Below are positions 45,743-59,209 of a stretch of DNA of 64,000 nucleotides, piece after piece. The first letter of the stretch is position 1; each line of letters begins with the position of its first letter. Source of the DNA: Lamellibrachia satsuma (taxonomy: Eukaryota > Annelida > Polychaeta > Sabellida > Siboglinidae). A program made the position numbers and the translations under genes. The notes below the pieces were generated by a model, which had not been told where the DNA came from, made no database searches, and saw only the letters and a list, made by a program, of their open reading frames with translations. The DNA lies in the NCBI GenBank assembly GCA_033239005.1, contig BSQZ01000078.1, positions 1,217,542 to 1,281,541 on the forward strand, given 5' to 3'.

Positions 45743-48700
45743 CTGTAAAAACATCTTTGTTACTAGAGCCACAAGACAATGCCTTGCCCTGAAGAAAACA
45801 AACCTTGATGAACTTTACAGATACTGACAGAACTACCATAATCAATAAATGTAGCAAGTGTCTTATAATCTTAATTTAAATAGCTGTTATTGCAGAATGC
45901 ATATTTCTTAAATGATGTTTTGACTGGCAACACTCACAATCTGATTAATCATTAGAAAAAAAGTACATTTTGCATATGAACAAACTATCAATCAAGTAGA
46001 ATTTTGTATTGTGTAACCTCAGATGATTTAATTTTTTTTTGATAATTACCCTGTATATGTCCAAAATAATACTGAGTACAACACATTGCTTGCATCAGTG
46101 TTGATTCATGGGAAGACTGAAGAAGTACTGAACTGGGTGCACAAATGTTAGAATTCTGATACAGAAATGATGATGCGTGATGTCTTACACCGTAGAAGCT
46201 CTGTAGGTACCGTGTCATGAGAGTGAGGTATGCAGCCGACTCTCTTGTGCTGGCCGTGTGTTTGATGTGAAACCCGTCAATCACCTGTCAACACATGTCT
46301 CTTCTAGTTAACTTTAGTTGTATCAGACTGTACTACAGTGCCGCGCCATGACCGGTAATGCAATTTAAACAATAGTAGTTCCGCAACAGTTCACCACACT
46401 AAAATGTCAACTTGTAAATAAAGTGCCAACAACCAACAACCTTCCAGAATAATCATTTGTGATTTTTAAGTCAACAGTATTTTCTGAAACTGGTTATATA
46501 TTTGTGACATTGGTGAAGTGGCTTCCATTTTGTCTATCCTGTTACCAGTACCGTTATAAATGGTTACCTGAGTGTTAATTATGGCCTGATTCAGAGTATC
46601 CTCAGCAATGCTCAGGTGTTGATTTGACCCATACTTCTCGATCAGGTAAATGACATTCTTGACTCCCGAATTCCGCAGACGAAACTGTCGGAAAAGAAAA
46701 CGATCAAACGAAAGATTCACAAAAGTTTTATTAGAGGGGACACATTCTTTTTATAATCTTTATCCTACAGCAACTCTCGCAAATGCAAATATAATCGTCA
46801 AATATTTCACAAAATTCAAGTGTCACTAGACGCCATCTAAATCAGTAAATAATAGCACAATTCGAGGTATGCTTAATATACCCCAATCTTAAGTATCTGA
46901 CATGTGACAATAATGCTACATTTCTTCATAAGTCATATCAGTAGTAGTAATGGTTTGGTGGCCTTATCTAACATGTTACCTAGAAAAAAACGAATTGCCA
47001 ACAAAGTCACTGTGCACTCTTATCTACAAACACCCTACACGTAGGATATCAAATATGAATCTAATGTATGCGTATGTGAGGAATAGTTTGACTACCTTCT
47101 GTTCATGAAACCTGCCATCAATGATGCTGCCTGAGAGGTCGTCCATCCTCTTCCGTTCCACGATGTAGTCCAGCATCAGTTCAGTGCCACCGTACCTTCC
47201 TGCATAACAGGTAACACATTAAACATTTGTTGGATGGATGGGGGATAAACGTTTTTAGCTATCCATGTCTTCACACAAGACAGGGCATCCTGGTGGGACC
47301 GGGCTCACGAGTCGAGTCATGATGAGTATTTGAATTAACAAAGTACGTTTATTCCAGTCAAAGATTTCCATTTGACAGACAAAGAACTCACTGAAATGCC
47401 TACATTATTGTTATGTGCACAACATAATATTCAAATGAGTGCAGTTGTTTTGTTGCAGCATATTCTACCTTGAGAGTTTCCAGACATGACCAGTTACCCA
47501 TGTTACCTATCCTTCTGTCTGTTAAACAAAACATACAAGACACAACTGGTTTCTAACTGCAATGCAGGTTTTTCAAACAAATAATGCTGAACAAAACTCT
47601 TCAATAAAACACTAAGCTGACAACCATGTTACTCTCCAGCAATGTCTTGAGTTATCACCCACCCGTGGTGTCCTTGGCCACCCACAGGAAATCACCAACT
47701 TGCAGTTTTCTCACGACAAACGCGACATTGTTTTTTTCAAGTTCTTTCAGCAAAACATCTCGCCCAGCGCTATCTCTGAAATGTAGTTATATAAACACAA
47801 AGTCACATAAACGTCTTAAACCTAGATCATTATCCCCCAAGAGAAATGCCCCGATGACATTAACCCTCCGTATGACCTAACCTTGAGCTAACACAGCATT
47901 GAGCTGTTTCACCGAGGATAGCTGTAACCTATTGTCAGAAAGTCTCTCAAATCCACAGTTGGTTAAATGTGGAATATAAAAAACTGTCTTAGCTCAGTCA
48001 GGTACCTGAATTAACACTTTTGCACCCTGCATCCATCATAAAGTATCAGTAATATTTGTAATCATCTCAGTGCCAATGCCCCCCCCCCCCGGTTCAACAT
48101 TTATAACAACAGTCAAAGGTGCTTAATCAATTAGATTTTTTGCTAGACTCATTTTAAATTAAGTTTGCAAAAAGCAAACCTACCTAGTATGCACTACAAC
48201 ATGCTAGCTCATTTGTGCAACTTTTGTATGTACTTTTTTGTGAAATCATCAGACAAACTATTAAATTAGTTAATGCTTGTTCAAGCATTTAATGAAGTGA
48301 AAATCGAAATGCTGAAAACTCACGATTTTGTTTCTTTGTGAAATTTTGTAACTTTGACATGTGATCGGCTAGAGGATGGAAGTCACGCCCATGATCAACA
48401 TTGACCCACACAGTGTTTACCATTTTGGATATCCACTATTTTGATTCTTACCAGATCTAACGACTAAAGTCAATTCTTTTGATGATTTGAAAAAAATAGG
48501 CACTTTTTTATTAAATCGACTACGGATGTTACATAAACTATTCACACACTACATATTTGGACACCAATGAACCAGATTTACGATATACTAAATCAGTTGA
48601 GGAAGCAGTTTCAAGTGACCCAATCTAATGAGCAAAGTAAATTATTTAGGTGATTTTAACAAAAATATGCACTCTTCTATTAAACTGACTGATATTACTT

Positions 48701-51700
48701 TTAATCAATGAATCTAACTTGTGATGGGCTCAATTAATTCAGCAAGCAGTTTTAAAACAACATACCGGGCTGACAACTCGCAGTTGTCCACACAAAGGAT
48801 GATGTCATACGAATACGCAGCCATTTCCCACAATGCCTCTTGATTGCAGGTGGCGCTACCTGATGATGACGATGTAGCACTAAGTTTCCATTTCATCTCA
48901 TCAAATGTCAACGAGGCTTTCACAGTGGATGAGGCTGTATTAGCCACCCCACATGCTTCTGTACACAGACGTTTCCTCGACACTTCATCAAGTACTCGAC
49001 TATCAGATACTGTAGTTGAGGCTGTTCTATCAATTGTGTTACCTCCTCCACTACTCACTGCCAACCTTTTGTTAGCTGCAGTTGTAGTTTTGGCTTTCCT
49101 ACGGTCACTGTCACTTGTTGCGGTCGACTGTTTAATTGCTGTGACTGTTCTGCCAATTGTGCTACATCCATCAACACTTTCTGCTACAGGAATGTCTCTT
49201 GTGGCCGACTTTGTCTTTTGAGAAGTTTGCCTAGCAAATGCAACAGTACATGAGTACATGAGTACACATATTTCATACTCATAGTTACATACCTAGTGAA
49301 AAACCACGTAAAGACCCAAACATATTTGTGTACATAATTTCTGGCTTTATACCATTATATTATATGGCAAATTATTAGAATTTTTAAGGCAGACATTGGA
49401 GTATGAGAAACCAGCAGAGGTATACCAACTGAATGCGTTAAGATACTTTTATTTCCTTGTTGCTGATCCATCTTCACCAAGTTTACAACAGACACTGCCA
49501 GCACCAATATTGCGACATGGCCATTGTGCAGTAAATGATGAATTCAATCTTACTTCTATAACTTACAAGAACCTCCGATAGTTTCAAATTACAGAAAGGA
49601 CAGCTGATAAGAAATAAAGATGTGCAAACTTTTTCCGTCCAAGTCGCTGCATCAACGGTATATCTTCAATGACCACAACATCGTCTGACTCAGTATTACC
49701 AACTGCCCTGGTGGGCTGTGGCTGTACTAATTGGCAGTCAGCATCTTCACGGGCGGGACTGACGTCATGTTGGGCATGGGCCAGCCTGGCTGCCAGTTCA
49801 CACCCCGACTCTGTGATGATGTACCTGCCAGAAGCATCATCAGGAAACATCATTTACAGACCTTTCAAGCTTCCCACGCTTGGTACATATCTCATGTTCT
49901 CATATTTCAGGCTTCCTCCAAATTTTCCAAAACAAAATCCTGTTTTTAGAATATCTCCCTTTCAGTGGCGTATCTAGGATTTTACAGAGGGTGGGGCCAA
50001 AGGAGGGCCCATCTTAGTGGCCCATTAGTTTACCATGCTACCATATCTAGCATGGATGTGTTACAAGAATCATCAAATCGTTAAACTACACACAAAAATG
50101 AGATATTATGCAACAAATTGTCATCATGTCTCAGCACTGGCCTAGTGAATGAATTTATATTAGGGTGTAATGACACACATCTAACTATCGAGAGTCATAA
50201 CTGATAGTACAGTGAACTATCAACAGTAACAGTTGGCAAACAAACAAACCAGTAGATTTACTTGCGTCACAGTAATACTGTTTGTAAACATGTTTTTTTC
50301 CAACTTTTTGAAAATGTCCTTATGTGTACTGCGGTGAAAACAAAGAGTGCTTACTTGGCAGGACAGCTTGCCCTGGTGATGAAACCCTTGACCATGAGCG
50401 TGCCCATGGATGACCATGCGGTGTAGTGACTGCCCGGGTCAGGCTACAAGAGGATTCAACAATCTCGGTCTCTGTCATCAAACTCTTCTGCAACAGGGCT
50501 GGGGTCAATTCCAAAGGAATTGGAACTAATCAATTCAATTCCAAGTCCAAATCCGGAATTGAAGCGGAATTGGAATTGAAAGATTTTGAATGAGAGGAAT
50601 TGGAACTGAATGGAACGGAAATGAGCATCTGATTTTTTTGTGACATCACCCAATATTTTTCTAGCCTGTTGTAGGCAGCTATGTGTATAATAATGCTATC
50701 AACTCATGCACTGAGGATCTGAAAACTGAAATCCTGTCATTCATGCCAGTATGTTATGATTTCTTTATGTTGCCACTTGTCAGCGGGTTAATGAAGGGTT
50801 CCAGACTGGCTTTAATAGAAACATCAAAGATATTTTCAACTGTTTACAGACCTGGGAAGTTAGCCCTTTTACACCCATGAAAAGACACTTATTGGCAGGC
50901 TACAGCCATGCTGATCAATGACCACTGACCAACACTACAAAGCATAGGCAAGCTAGCTGTAGCCAAATGTGTGAAAATGGTTTCCCACTTGCCAGTATAA
51001 ATATGTGTTGCCTAACATGCATCATCAGAACAGTGTGTGGATTGCTCATTTCTATGTAACTTAATTACCATTTATGAATGTACATTACACATGTATGATA
51101 GTCATAATGATTATGCAAAGAATAATGACATGCTACATGCACATTAATCTTTCATTGTTGACTTTTGTCGTTATGTGGAATTGGAGCGGGAGTGGGAATT
51201 GAACGATTTTGAAAGGAATTGGAATTACTACAAAGAATTGCAAAAAAGGAATTGGAATTGAATGAAATGGAATTGCAAGGAATTGGAATTGATTGAAAGG
51301 AATTGACCCCAGCCCTGTTCTGCAAACTACTATTTAAATCCTCAGCACCCGACCTCTGAGGCATAACAAACCAGAATTGCTATTGATATCTTGAACAGGG
51401 ACATTCAGGAAGTCATCATCAGAGAGAAATGGACTGCACAGGATTTAGGAAAGACATTTTTAAAAGAAACATTTTGAGCTATTTGTTGAAAGAATTTCAG
51501 ATGATTTTAAAGTGAAGCGGAGTTTGTTCCAGATCTTAGGCACAGCTACAGATAAAGTGTGCTTGCGCATGTTGAGCTTAGTACTGGGAACAAAAGACTG
51601 GGGGTATGCGCCCACTTCTACTCACCCTCCTGAATGACTTGTCGGCAAGAGGCTGAGCCTCTTTCATCAGCTCCTGCTTGCTCATGAAGCCACAACTGTC

Positions 51701-54010
51701 AGCCTTCTGTGAAGTAAACATATTCAGTCTGTATGCCTCTTGATGAATCATAACTAAAACACTCCAAGGAAGACACTTAGTCATGCCATTGTTTGCCATC
51801 CAAAAAATCATGGTTGTTTTGTGATTAGCGAAATAAACAACCATTCTTGTAAATTATTACTGAATTACCAAAACATGTAGCCCTGCCATATTAGTTTTAT
51901 TCTGTCCACTGTGAGGAACCGCTTTTATTATTTTATTACGTACGGCACCAAAAAATATCATTGTATAGATTTGGTGGTATTTAAATTAATAACATTAAAT
52001 TGTTCTGTCCATGGTCGTCTATTTTCAAAACATGTATAGTGACCTACATTCAGAATTGTCCCCTCAAATGTGTGAAGTATGATTAGTTAAAGCACTGTGG
52101 AACGACATACCTGCTTGTCATTGTAAAGAGTAAGAAGTAGGGCGTAAGCACCAGATCTAAGCTGGGGCACATAGGGGCGGTTACCCCCAGCTAACTCTGA
52201 TGATTGACGTCTCCGCCTCTGAAACCCAACCACAGTAATATCACCATTTTGGTACACCTTGGAAGCTGTTAATAGACGTTAGACCAAATAAGTTTCCACT
52301 AGAGGTGCTGTGTTCAGATGCATTTCTGAAAATTGCGTCTTTTTTGCTGCTTCTACTTCAGGGAGGACATATCTCAGCAGGGTTCAAGTAAATATTACAT
52401 ATTGACAAAACCTTGAGGGTGTACCAAGTGGATCGACATGCACAGTTATTGGAGAAGCTGGACCTATTTGCAACAACAGGAATTAAATTTGTTAAGAAAT
52501 ATTTATTCCGTGACTTACCTGTGTGTGCTGGGGAGCTCTCCCTGTGCCTTCTGTCCCAGACGTAGTTGGGTCATTCGGTGCAGGAATATCAGGCAGATCC
52601 TCCCACTCAGGGCTCACATCACCTGAAACAGGCAAACCATTTATATATATATTAATAGTTAAATATTGTCAATGCAATATAAACACCTATAGCCGATGGC
52701 TACATCTGTGAATTGTCAATTTATGATAGTGGTGGTTATACCTGCCTTTAGATCTTCACATATATGCATTATATCTTTTATAACTGACGTCCTAAAGTCA
52801 CAAGTTTTGTATATTAGTGCTTCTGAACTGACTTTTACATTTTTTAAATGATGCCTTTTTATGAAACAAAATATTATTTACTTAAACTTAATAAGTTGCC
52901 TACATATTAGCAAATTATATGAGTGGACAACCTCTAAATATTTGTTTTCTTCAATGGATAGATTTCTTGATGGATTTATATAATCAATCAAGGTGGTATA
53001 TTCTGTAATACATATCAAAGACATAGTTTGTCATACCTGTATCTGCAGAATAAGTTGCCAATCTTTCATCCAGCATTTTGCAGATTTTATCTCCTGAAAC
53101 CAAATGGTGAAGCTTTAGTTGCGTCATCTAGTCTAAAAGTCACACATCCACAAACATTACATTGATTCTGGAGTAATAGTAAAAATTGTGATAATTTGAT
53201 TAATTACACCATTTTGCTTGAACAGCAATGCAATTCCAACAACGTAATTAATAACCGCCAGAAACAGTGTTAAGGTTATGTATGATGATGCATGAAAAAC
53301 AACAATGGTAATATCAATAAAATCTAGTATTTCAGGTTGAAGGAGCACAGGGCGAGATGCTCGTCTAAGGACTCACCAAAGTTTTCCAATATCTTGCAGT
53401 CTTTCCCAGAAGCAAGCGGCAGTGGATATTTCTTCAAGCTGCTGATTGCCTAGAAAAGTCAGAGTTCAAATAATATTAGTTGATTTTTTTTAATAAGAGT
53501 ATTGGACTGTACTGGAACATTATTTCTAAAAGTGAAATACTTAAAAATAGGCAACATATCTTAAACATACCAGTGTGTGAAATATAATGATAGCAACTTG
53601 TTTGGAAGTAGGTGTTGCAGGAGATATGCTTGCAACAATGACAACCTGAGATTTGCCCCTTACTGCCTTTATCAATATTATTTATTAGTGATAGAACTGA
53701 GAACTTGAATGAGCAAGATAAATAATTCAGTACCCAGCTATATGTAATAGGCTGAGTGCCTACGCTGAGATGGCTAATATTAGCTGCTAGCTGATCTAGA
53801 CTATACTTCCATCTGAGATCATCATTTCTTTCTTGAATCTTGACAGTCATTTGTGCTAAGTCTAAACGCAGAGATGGGATGGGAAAGTTAGACACTCACT
53901 TTCGAATATGTGTGTGCACTCTTCAAACCTTTGTTGGCAGCGTCCTCCTTCCATTCCGACAACCACTTGACAAAAAGAGGATTGGAGCACGGCCTCTGGC
54001 TCTGTGCCAT
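43643..54010 (-). CDS. MUS81: Crossover junction endonuclease MUS81, complete 17-coding-exon gene
   Basis: MUS81 with EME1 cuts 3' flaps, nicked Holliday junctions and stalled forks in the nucleus. Exons in transcript order: 54010-53900, 53449-53377, 53093-53037, 52622-52519, 52218-52111, 51706-51626, 50443-50355, 49824-49630, 49230-48766, 47775-47663, 47199-47096, 46684-46568, 46284-46189, 45742-45656, 45170-45067, 44586-44503, 43709-43643. All joins are GT-AG and phase-consistent, giving 2055 nt, 684 aa (human 551). Active-site residues are present: D421 and E424 in ILCVDNCE, G455-D456, and E480-R481-K482-x3-D486. The extra length lies in exon 9, a Ser/Thr-rich linker. Convergent with RALGAPB. 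Confidence 0.95.
44640..44950. repeat. 33-bp minisatellite in MUS81 intron 15
   Basis: The unit is GGGCAACATTGCTGTTGTCA followed by CTCAACAACAACA, about 9 copies with single-base variants. It is open in several frames on both strands, with no biological coding signal. Confidence 0.9.
45737..45794 (-). repeat. 46-bp tandem duplication of the MUS81 exon 14 acceptor
   Basis: The words ATCTTTGTTACTAGAGCCAC, AAGACAATGCCTTGCCCTG occur twice, 46 bp apart. On the minus strand each copy ends in an acceptor, CAG|GGCAAGGC, at 45742 and 45788. Use of the upstream copy would add 46 nt, which shifts the frame. The 45742 site gives the conserved protein. Confidence 0.88.
46189..47775 (-). CDS. MUS81: MUS81 exons 10-13 (ERCC4 nuclease core)
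   Basis: Exon 10 gives [20 protein letters not shown]. Exon 11 gives [20 protein letters not shown], the XPF-family signature ERK-x3-D, and DGRFHEQK. Exon 12 gives [20 protein letters not shown] and exon 13 [20 protein letters not shown]. Phases 2, 1, 0, 0 at the starts and ends agree. The exon 13 donor is placed at GGT|gtaaga, which keeps phase 0 and is a better site than the gtgtaa two bases earlier. Confidence 0.95.
48766..49230 (-). CDS. MUS81: MUS81 exon 9 (long Ser/Thr-rich linker and start of nuclease domain)
   Basis: At 465 nt this is the largest exon. Residues 274 to about 405 are rich in Ser, Thr, Ala and Lys (runs such as [14 protein letters not shown] and [10 protein letters not shown]) with no known domain. 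The ERCC4-type nuclease then begins with [15 protein letters not shown]. Vertebrate MUS81 has a shorter linker here, and this accounts for most of the 130 extra residues. Basic/Ser-rich linkers of this kind are often phosphorylated, but no specific site can be claimed. Confidence 0.9.
49630..54010 (-). CDS. MUS81: MUS81 exons 1-8 (N-terminal HhH and winged-helix region)
   Basis: The start [20 protein letters not shown] matches the MUS81 N-terminus, so the ATG at 54010 is well supported. Exon 2 gives [20 protein letters not shown], the helix-hairpin-helix, and exon 3 [13 protein letters not shown]. Exon 4 is an acidic linker. Exon 5 gives [19 protein letters not shown] and exon 6 [19 protein letters not shown], which with exon 7 ([12 protein letters not shown]) and exon 8 ([18 protein letters not shown]) form the winged helix. 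The exon 8 donor AAA|gtttgc is weak but is the only one that restores phase 2. Confidence 0.93.
50494..51317. mobile_element. Nonautonomous hAT element with perfect 8-bp target duplication
   Basis: The left terminus is CAGGGCTGGGGTCAATTCC at 50494. The right terminus is its exact complement, ending at 51317. The 8-mer TTCTGCAA flanks both sides (50486-50493 and 51318-51325), the hallmark of hAT transposition. The 824-bp element has no transposase. Its subterminal regions consist of degenerate GGAATTGGAATTG repeats on both sides. It lies in MUS81 intron 6. Confidence 0.93.
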
Positions 54011-54320
54011 TACTTAGCCTTAGCCTTAGAAAAATCGATGACGTTAGGCTTGTGCCAGTGCCGTTGGCAGTGTGGCTGGGCCTGGTGACTGACTAGTTGT
54101 TTTGGGTCGTAATATCATACATAAGTACTGCACATTTGTCTAAATATCAGCATTAATCAAAGTAGCATACAAAATAGGTAGCTCCGCCGTGAATGCAGCC
54201 TTCGAAACATACTTCGAGATATTTCGTCTACCCCGCCTTTCTCTGAGCAACAAATGCACATGCGCTGATCGCACCAATCTGCCTTTCTCGCCAGGCGGCC
54301 GACTCAATTAAATGTATGTT
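54011..54320 (-). promoter_or_regulatory. Probable MUS81 promoter/5'UTR region
   Basis: The bases upstream of the MUS81 ATG turn GC-richer near 54180-54305 and contain ATGCGC (NRF-1 half-site-like) and several CpGs (GGCGGCCG). No TATA box is evident. The start of transcription cannot be fixed from sequence alone. Confidence 0.3.
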
Positions 54321-54559
54321 AAATAATCCACTAGGTGGCACTACATATCGCTGAAAAGACGTATACGCCAAATACTTCCCATGTGATGTTTGTGTACGTC
54401 TATCAGAAAACTCGTGTCTCCATTGTTACTTTCTGTTTATCTAAGTTATTTTGAATACTCTGTTAGCCGAAACTAAAAGGGGTTTGACGTGCTGGCTGGG
54501 GAAATTCGAAACAACCTTAGTGATTGTATAACAAATTGCATAACATAGCACAAGCATCA

Positions 54560-55205
54560 GACAATAAGAGGACTGGAAATCCTAAAAAAACTTCCAAAAC
54601 TTAACTCCAAAGAAAAAGCTCCATTAATACTTGTCTTTCCAAAACAATATGTTCCAAAATCCTGACAACAAATACAATAAAGCCTTCTGGCACTTCATTA
54701 AATCAAAGAAACAGGATTCCACCCATTAATGTCTCGTCCCTAAAAAATTACCTAAATTAATTTTTTACACCATAGAAAAAGCTAACACCTTCAATGAACA
54801 GTTTCATTCAGTTTTCACTTACTCAAACACAAGAAACATTCCAATCATAAATGAACCAGACCATCCACCAGTCCACCAGTAACTCCAGATGGCGTTCTCA
54901 AACTTATCCAGTCACTTAAAACTAACAAGGCCACTGGGCACCAGACGCTATCCCTGCCCGTATATCAAAATATCTTACAGTTGGAATTTCTCAAATATTA
55001 GCTACTATATACTAACAGTCATTAGATTCAGGTATAGTCCCATCAGATTGAAGATTACCAAACATTTCCCCAATCCACAAGACAGGTGACAAATCCACAC
55101 CATCCCATTATCGCCCTGTATTCATCACATCCATCTGCAGTAAGTCGATTGAACATATAATATTCAGCCAAGTCATGGAACACTACGACAAACACACTAT
55201 TCTTA
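54560..55205 (+). mobile_element. Decayed non-LTR reverse transcriptase fragment
   Basis: Frame-shifted pieces read NKAFWHFIKSKKQDSTH, KANTFNEQFHSVFTYSNTR, PDHPPVTPDGVLKLIQSLK, TNKATGPDAIPAR and TGDKSTPSHYRPVFITS with CSKSIEHIIFSQVMEHY. This is the fingers region of a non-LTR RT, distinct from the LINE in the RALGAPB introns. It is old and inactive. Confidence 0.78.
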
Positions 55206-55495
55206 CATATATCTTAAAAATTACACCACATAGAGCCGAAGGTGTAGTGTTAAAATATAGTTTTTCGGAGACTACGATTTCAAATATTTTAGCTTTGACC
55301 TTCTCCGACATTCATATCCGCCATGTTTAAAGACGATGGTCGCTAAAACTAAGGTTCCCGATATCTTAAAAACAACATCACCTGGAGCCGTATGTGTAGT
55401 GTCAAAACACAGGTTCTCGGTGGCAACTATTTCAAATATTTTACTTTGACCTTCTCCGACATTCACATTTGCCATGTTTAAAGATGGCGGATACG
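55205..55495. repeat. Two diverged direct repeats of about 128 bp
   Basis: 55210-55336 and 55364-55491 both run from ATCTTAAAAA through GAGCCG...TGTAGTGT and TTTGACCTTCTCCGACATTC to CCATGTTTAAAGA. The minus strand is open across them (55763-55272), but the product is not recognised. 55500-57150 holds no identified feature. Confidence 0.7.
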
Positions 55496-57149
55496 ACTGT
55501 CGTTTTAGGTCAAAATCTATTTTAAATCGTCGCATCGAAAACCTATATATTGGCACAAAAATACGGATGTAGGTGAACTTATTCTTACGATATGCAAACA
55601 TTTGCTTTGACGGCCGCCATCGTTGCATGTCGGAAACGGTCAAAAGTAAAATAACTAAAATCGTTGCCCGCGAAAACATACATATCTTTAAAAACGCAAC
55701 GCGTGTGGTTATATAGCAACAAATCTTATTTAATATATTATTTAAGTGTCTGCTAAGTTTCATGTTTTTAAAATAATTATTTTACAGATCTGCCGTACTG
55801 TATGTATTCAACCACTAGGTAGCGCTGTAGGTTGAATCGGCGCTATATCAGAATATATTCATGGTCCCAAGTAGTATATGTATGCAGTGTCAAAATTGTA
55901 TACACAAGTGCACACTCTTTGTACCTATCCACACAACTATAGTAGGGTATTTGAAAGCAGCATTGTTTGGACAGGACTGAAGCAGAGTTCTACCTTTATA
56001 TGAGCGATTGTGGCACCCATTTGTTGGCACTTAGATAAGTATCTTGTCTAGACATTGCAACTTGGATCTTGACTCTCCACGCTCCAGTTTTGATGAAAAT
56101 CATTGAAGTTTGCACCTGCTGCCGCCCGCTTATTGTAGATTTAGCTAGGTCACCATTATCTGTAGTGCATACGGGGGGGGGCTTTATTGAACTATTCAAG
56201 GGAGAGAGTATGTCAACCCCTCAGCTATAGTAGTCCCCCACCCGACTACTGACACAACCTTGTCTGTTATAGTTCTCAACCCATTTACTACAGGAATGTA
56301 TTTTGTTTACATACTATGTCGTGCCCAAAACGTGAATTTGTGGTGTGTGCCTTTCAAACATGTTCAATGTAAATTTTGTGAAGTGACAACATCTAATGAA
56401 AATATTAAAAATATTGTTTCAGTAGAATGTTTGTTATATACAATAGTTCACATTGTGATAAAAAAATGCGTAAACCAAATTTAATAGTCAATTTTATTGA
56501 TATGGAATTATCCATATTCAATCATATATCTATGGAAATCCGCCGGAAGTGGTCAATCTAAGATGGCGCCTACAACAGACAAAGAGACATAGGCTCTTTA
56601 TTTGGCCCATGTACGTACAACTTGTACGTACTTTGTAATATTCATACTTGTACGGTACAAGTATTAATATTACAAATATAAATATAGCAAACATGCCAAG
56701 TAAGGTGCAAAGAGATTATGTATTATGTGAAATGTGTGATGGGTCAAATATAACATGTCTTCTTCTTCTTCTTCTCCTTGGGTTGTATTGTCTGGTAAGT
56801 ATGTTTTATATGCAGCGCTATACACACCACTACCACTACCACTGCGACTACCGGACGGCATCGGATAAGATCATAGTCAACTGTTGCTTTGTCGAAGCGC
56901 GCACGTCTCTTTAATAGGTAACCCAACACTACCGATTGTGAAATAGGGGCATGACCGCTATTGATAGGTCGGCGGGGCGTCTTGTCTTCGCACCCGCTAG
57001 CTGCCTGTACAGGCGACGGTGGCCTTACCGAACAGCTCTATCAGTACGTTGAGTCGTTGCAGATGACACGCGGACATCTCCCACCGTTACCGGCAAATTC
57101 TTTTTCCTTTTTTCTCAGAACGTCTTTCTCCAGATCCATGTTACTCCCG

Positions 57150-57715
57150 ATCACCGCCTCGCCGTCGTATTAGTTCTCGCCTCGATCGTTCCACGCAAAC
57201 GCGGGGTCTGCTTTCAGTTTTTCCTCCAAGTGCTGAGCGGTCCTACCGCGTTGCCCTCTAACCGCACCGGCGCCTTGTCGTCGCTCACCACGGCCACTCC
57301 TAGCGGATGTTGTACGCTGGTATTTGAAACCAATCAACAGATAACAGTACGGAACTGACGTTACGTCTTTACTGGCCTCCGGCATGTATTTCACGCGACC
57401 TGGATACATCTTCTTGGCTAGACGAGACACACCAGTCGCGTCGCGCGCGTTCTTAAACAACACCATGTATTGGGCGTTCAAATTGATAGTCCGGTTGTCT
57501 TTCCCTTTACGGAAAAGGAAGATTTTGTGCACGAGGTAGACGACATATGTATTACAGTGGTGTATCTTTTTGGTGAACAACTTCGTCACTCTGTCTTCCG
57601 TCTCTGCCATCAGATCGTCGATGACTACCAAATTCCTCGTTTTCGCATCGAAAAACGCCGTGTCGGGTAACGCTTCTACAAACTCCATGTGCGGGGTAGT
57701 CTCCGGTAGCGTCGC
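57150..57715 (-). pseudogene. Packaging-type ATPase fragment, probable virus/Polinton-derived
   Basis: The minus-strand frame from about 57715 to 57170 has FVEALPD, a Walker-B-like strand NLVVIDDLM, then LFTKKIHH, TINLNAQYMVLFKNARD and, near the end, PYCYLLIGFK. This order resembles A32/HerA-FtsK-type DNA-packaging ATPases of Polinton/Maverick elements and related animal DNA viruses. The Walker A half is absent: an in-frame TGA lies about 21 codons upstream of the internal ATG at 57688, and no P-loop is seen. It looks like an old, incomplete insertion in a high-GC patch. The family call is by motif memory and is uncertain; a cellular P-loop protein is the alternative. Confidence 0.6.
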
Positions 57716-57954
57716 GTACGTTAGTTGTCATTTGCCGTAACACCACATCAGTTTTTTAAGACGGCCATTCGATGAACTATGTCCCCCAAAGTCCTCCTCC
57801 AAAGTCTCCCCAAAACCGACGTCAAACGCCCCATATAAATACTGTCACTGCTTATCGTAATGTGATCTCAACATCTACATATCTACACACGGTACTGCTG
57901 TGTCGTGAATAAACCTGCCTGACCGTGGCATTCGTTAACCGGGCCATTCGTAGG

Positions 57955-59175
<1,221 letters not shown>

Positions 59176-59209
59176 TGCCTCGGTGTCTCGGCAATATACG
59201 TGTTTTTCA

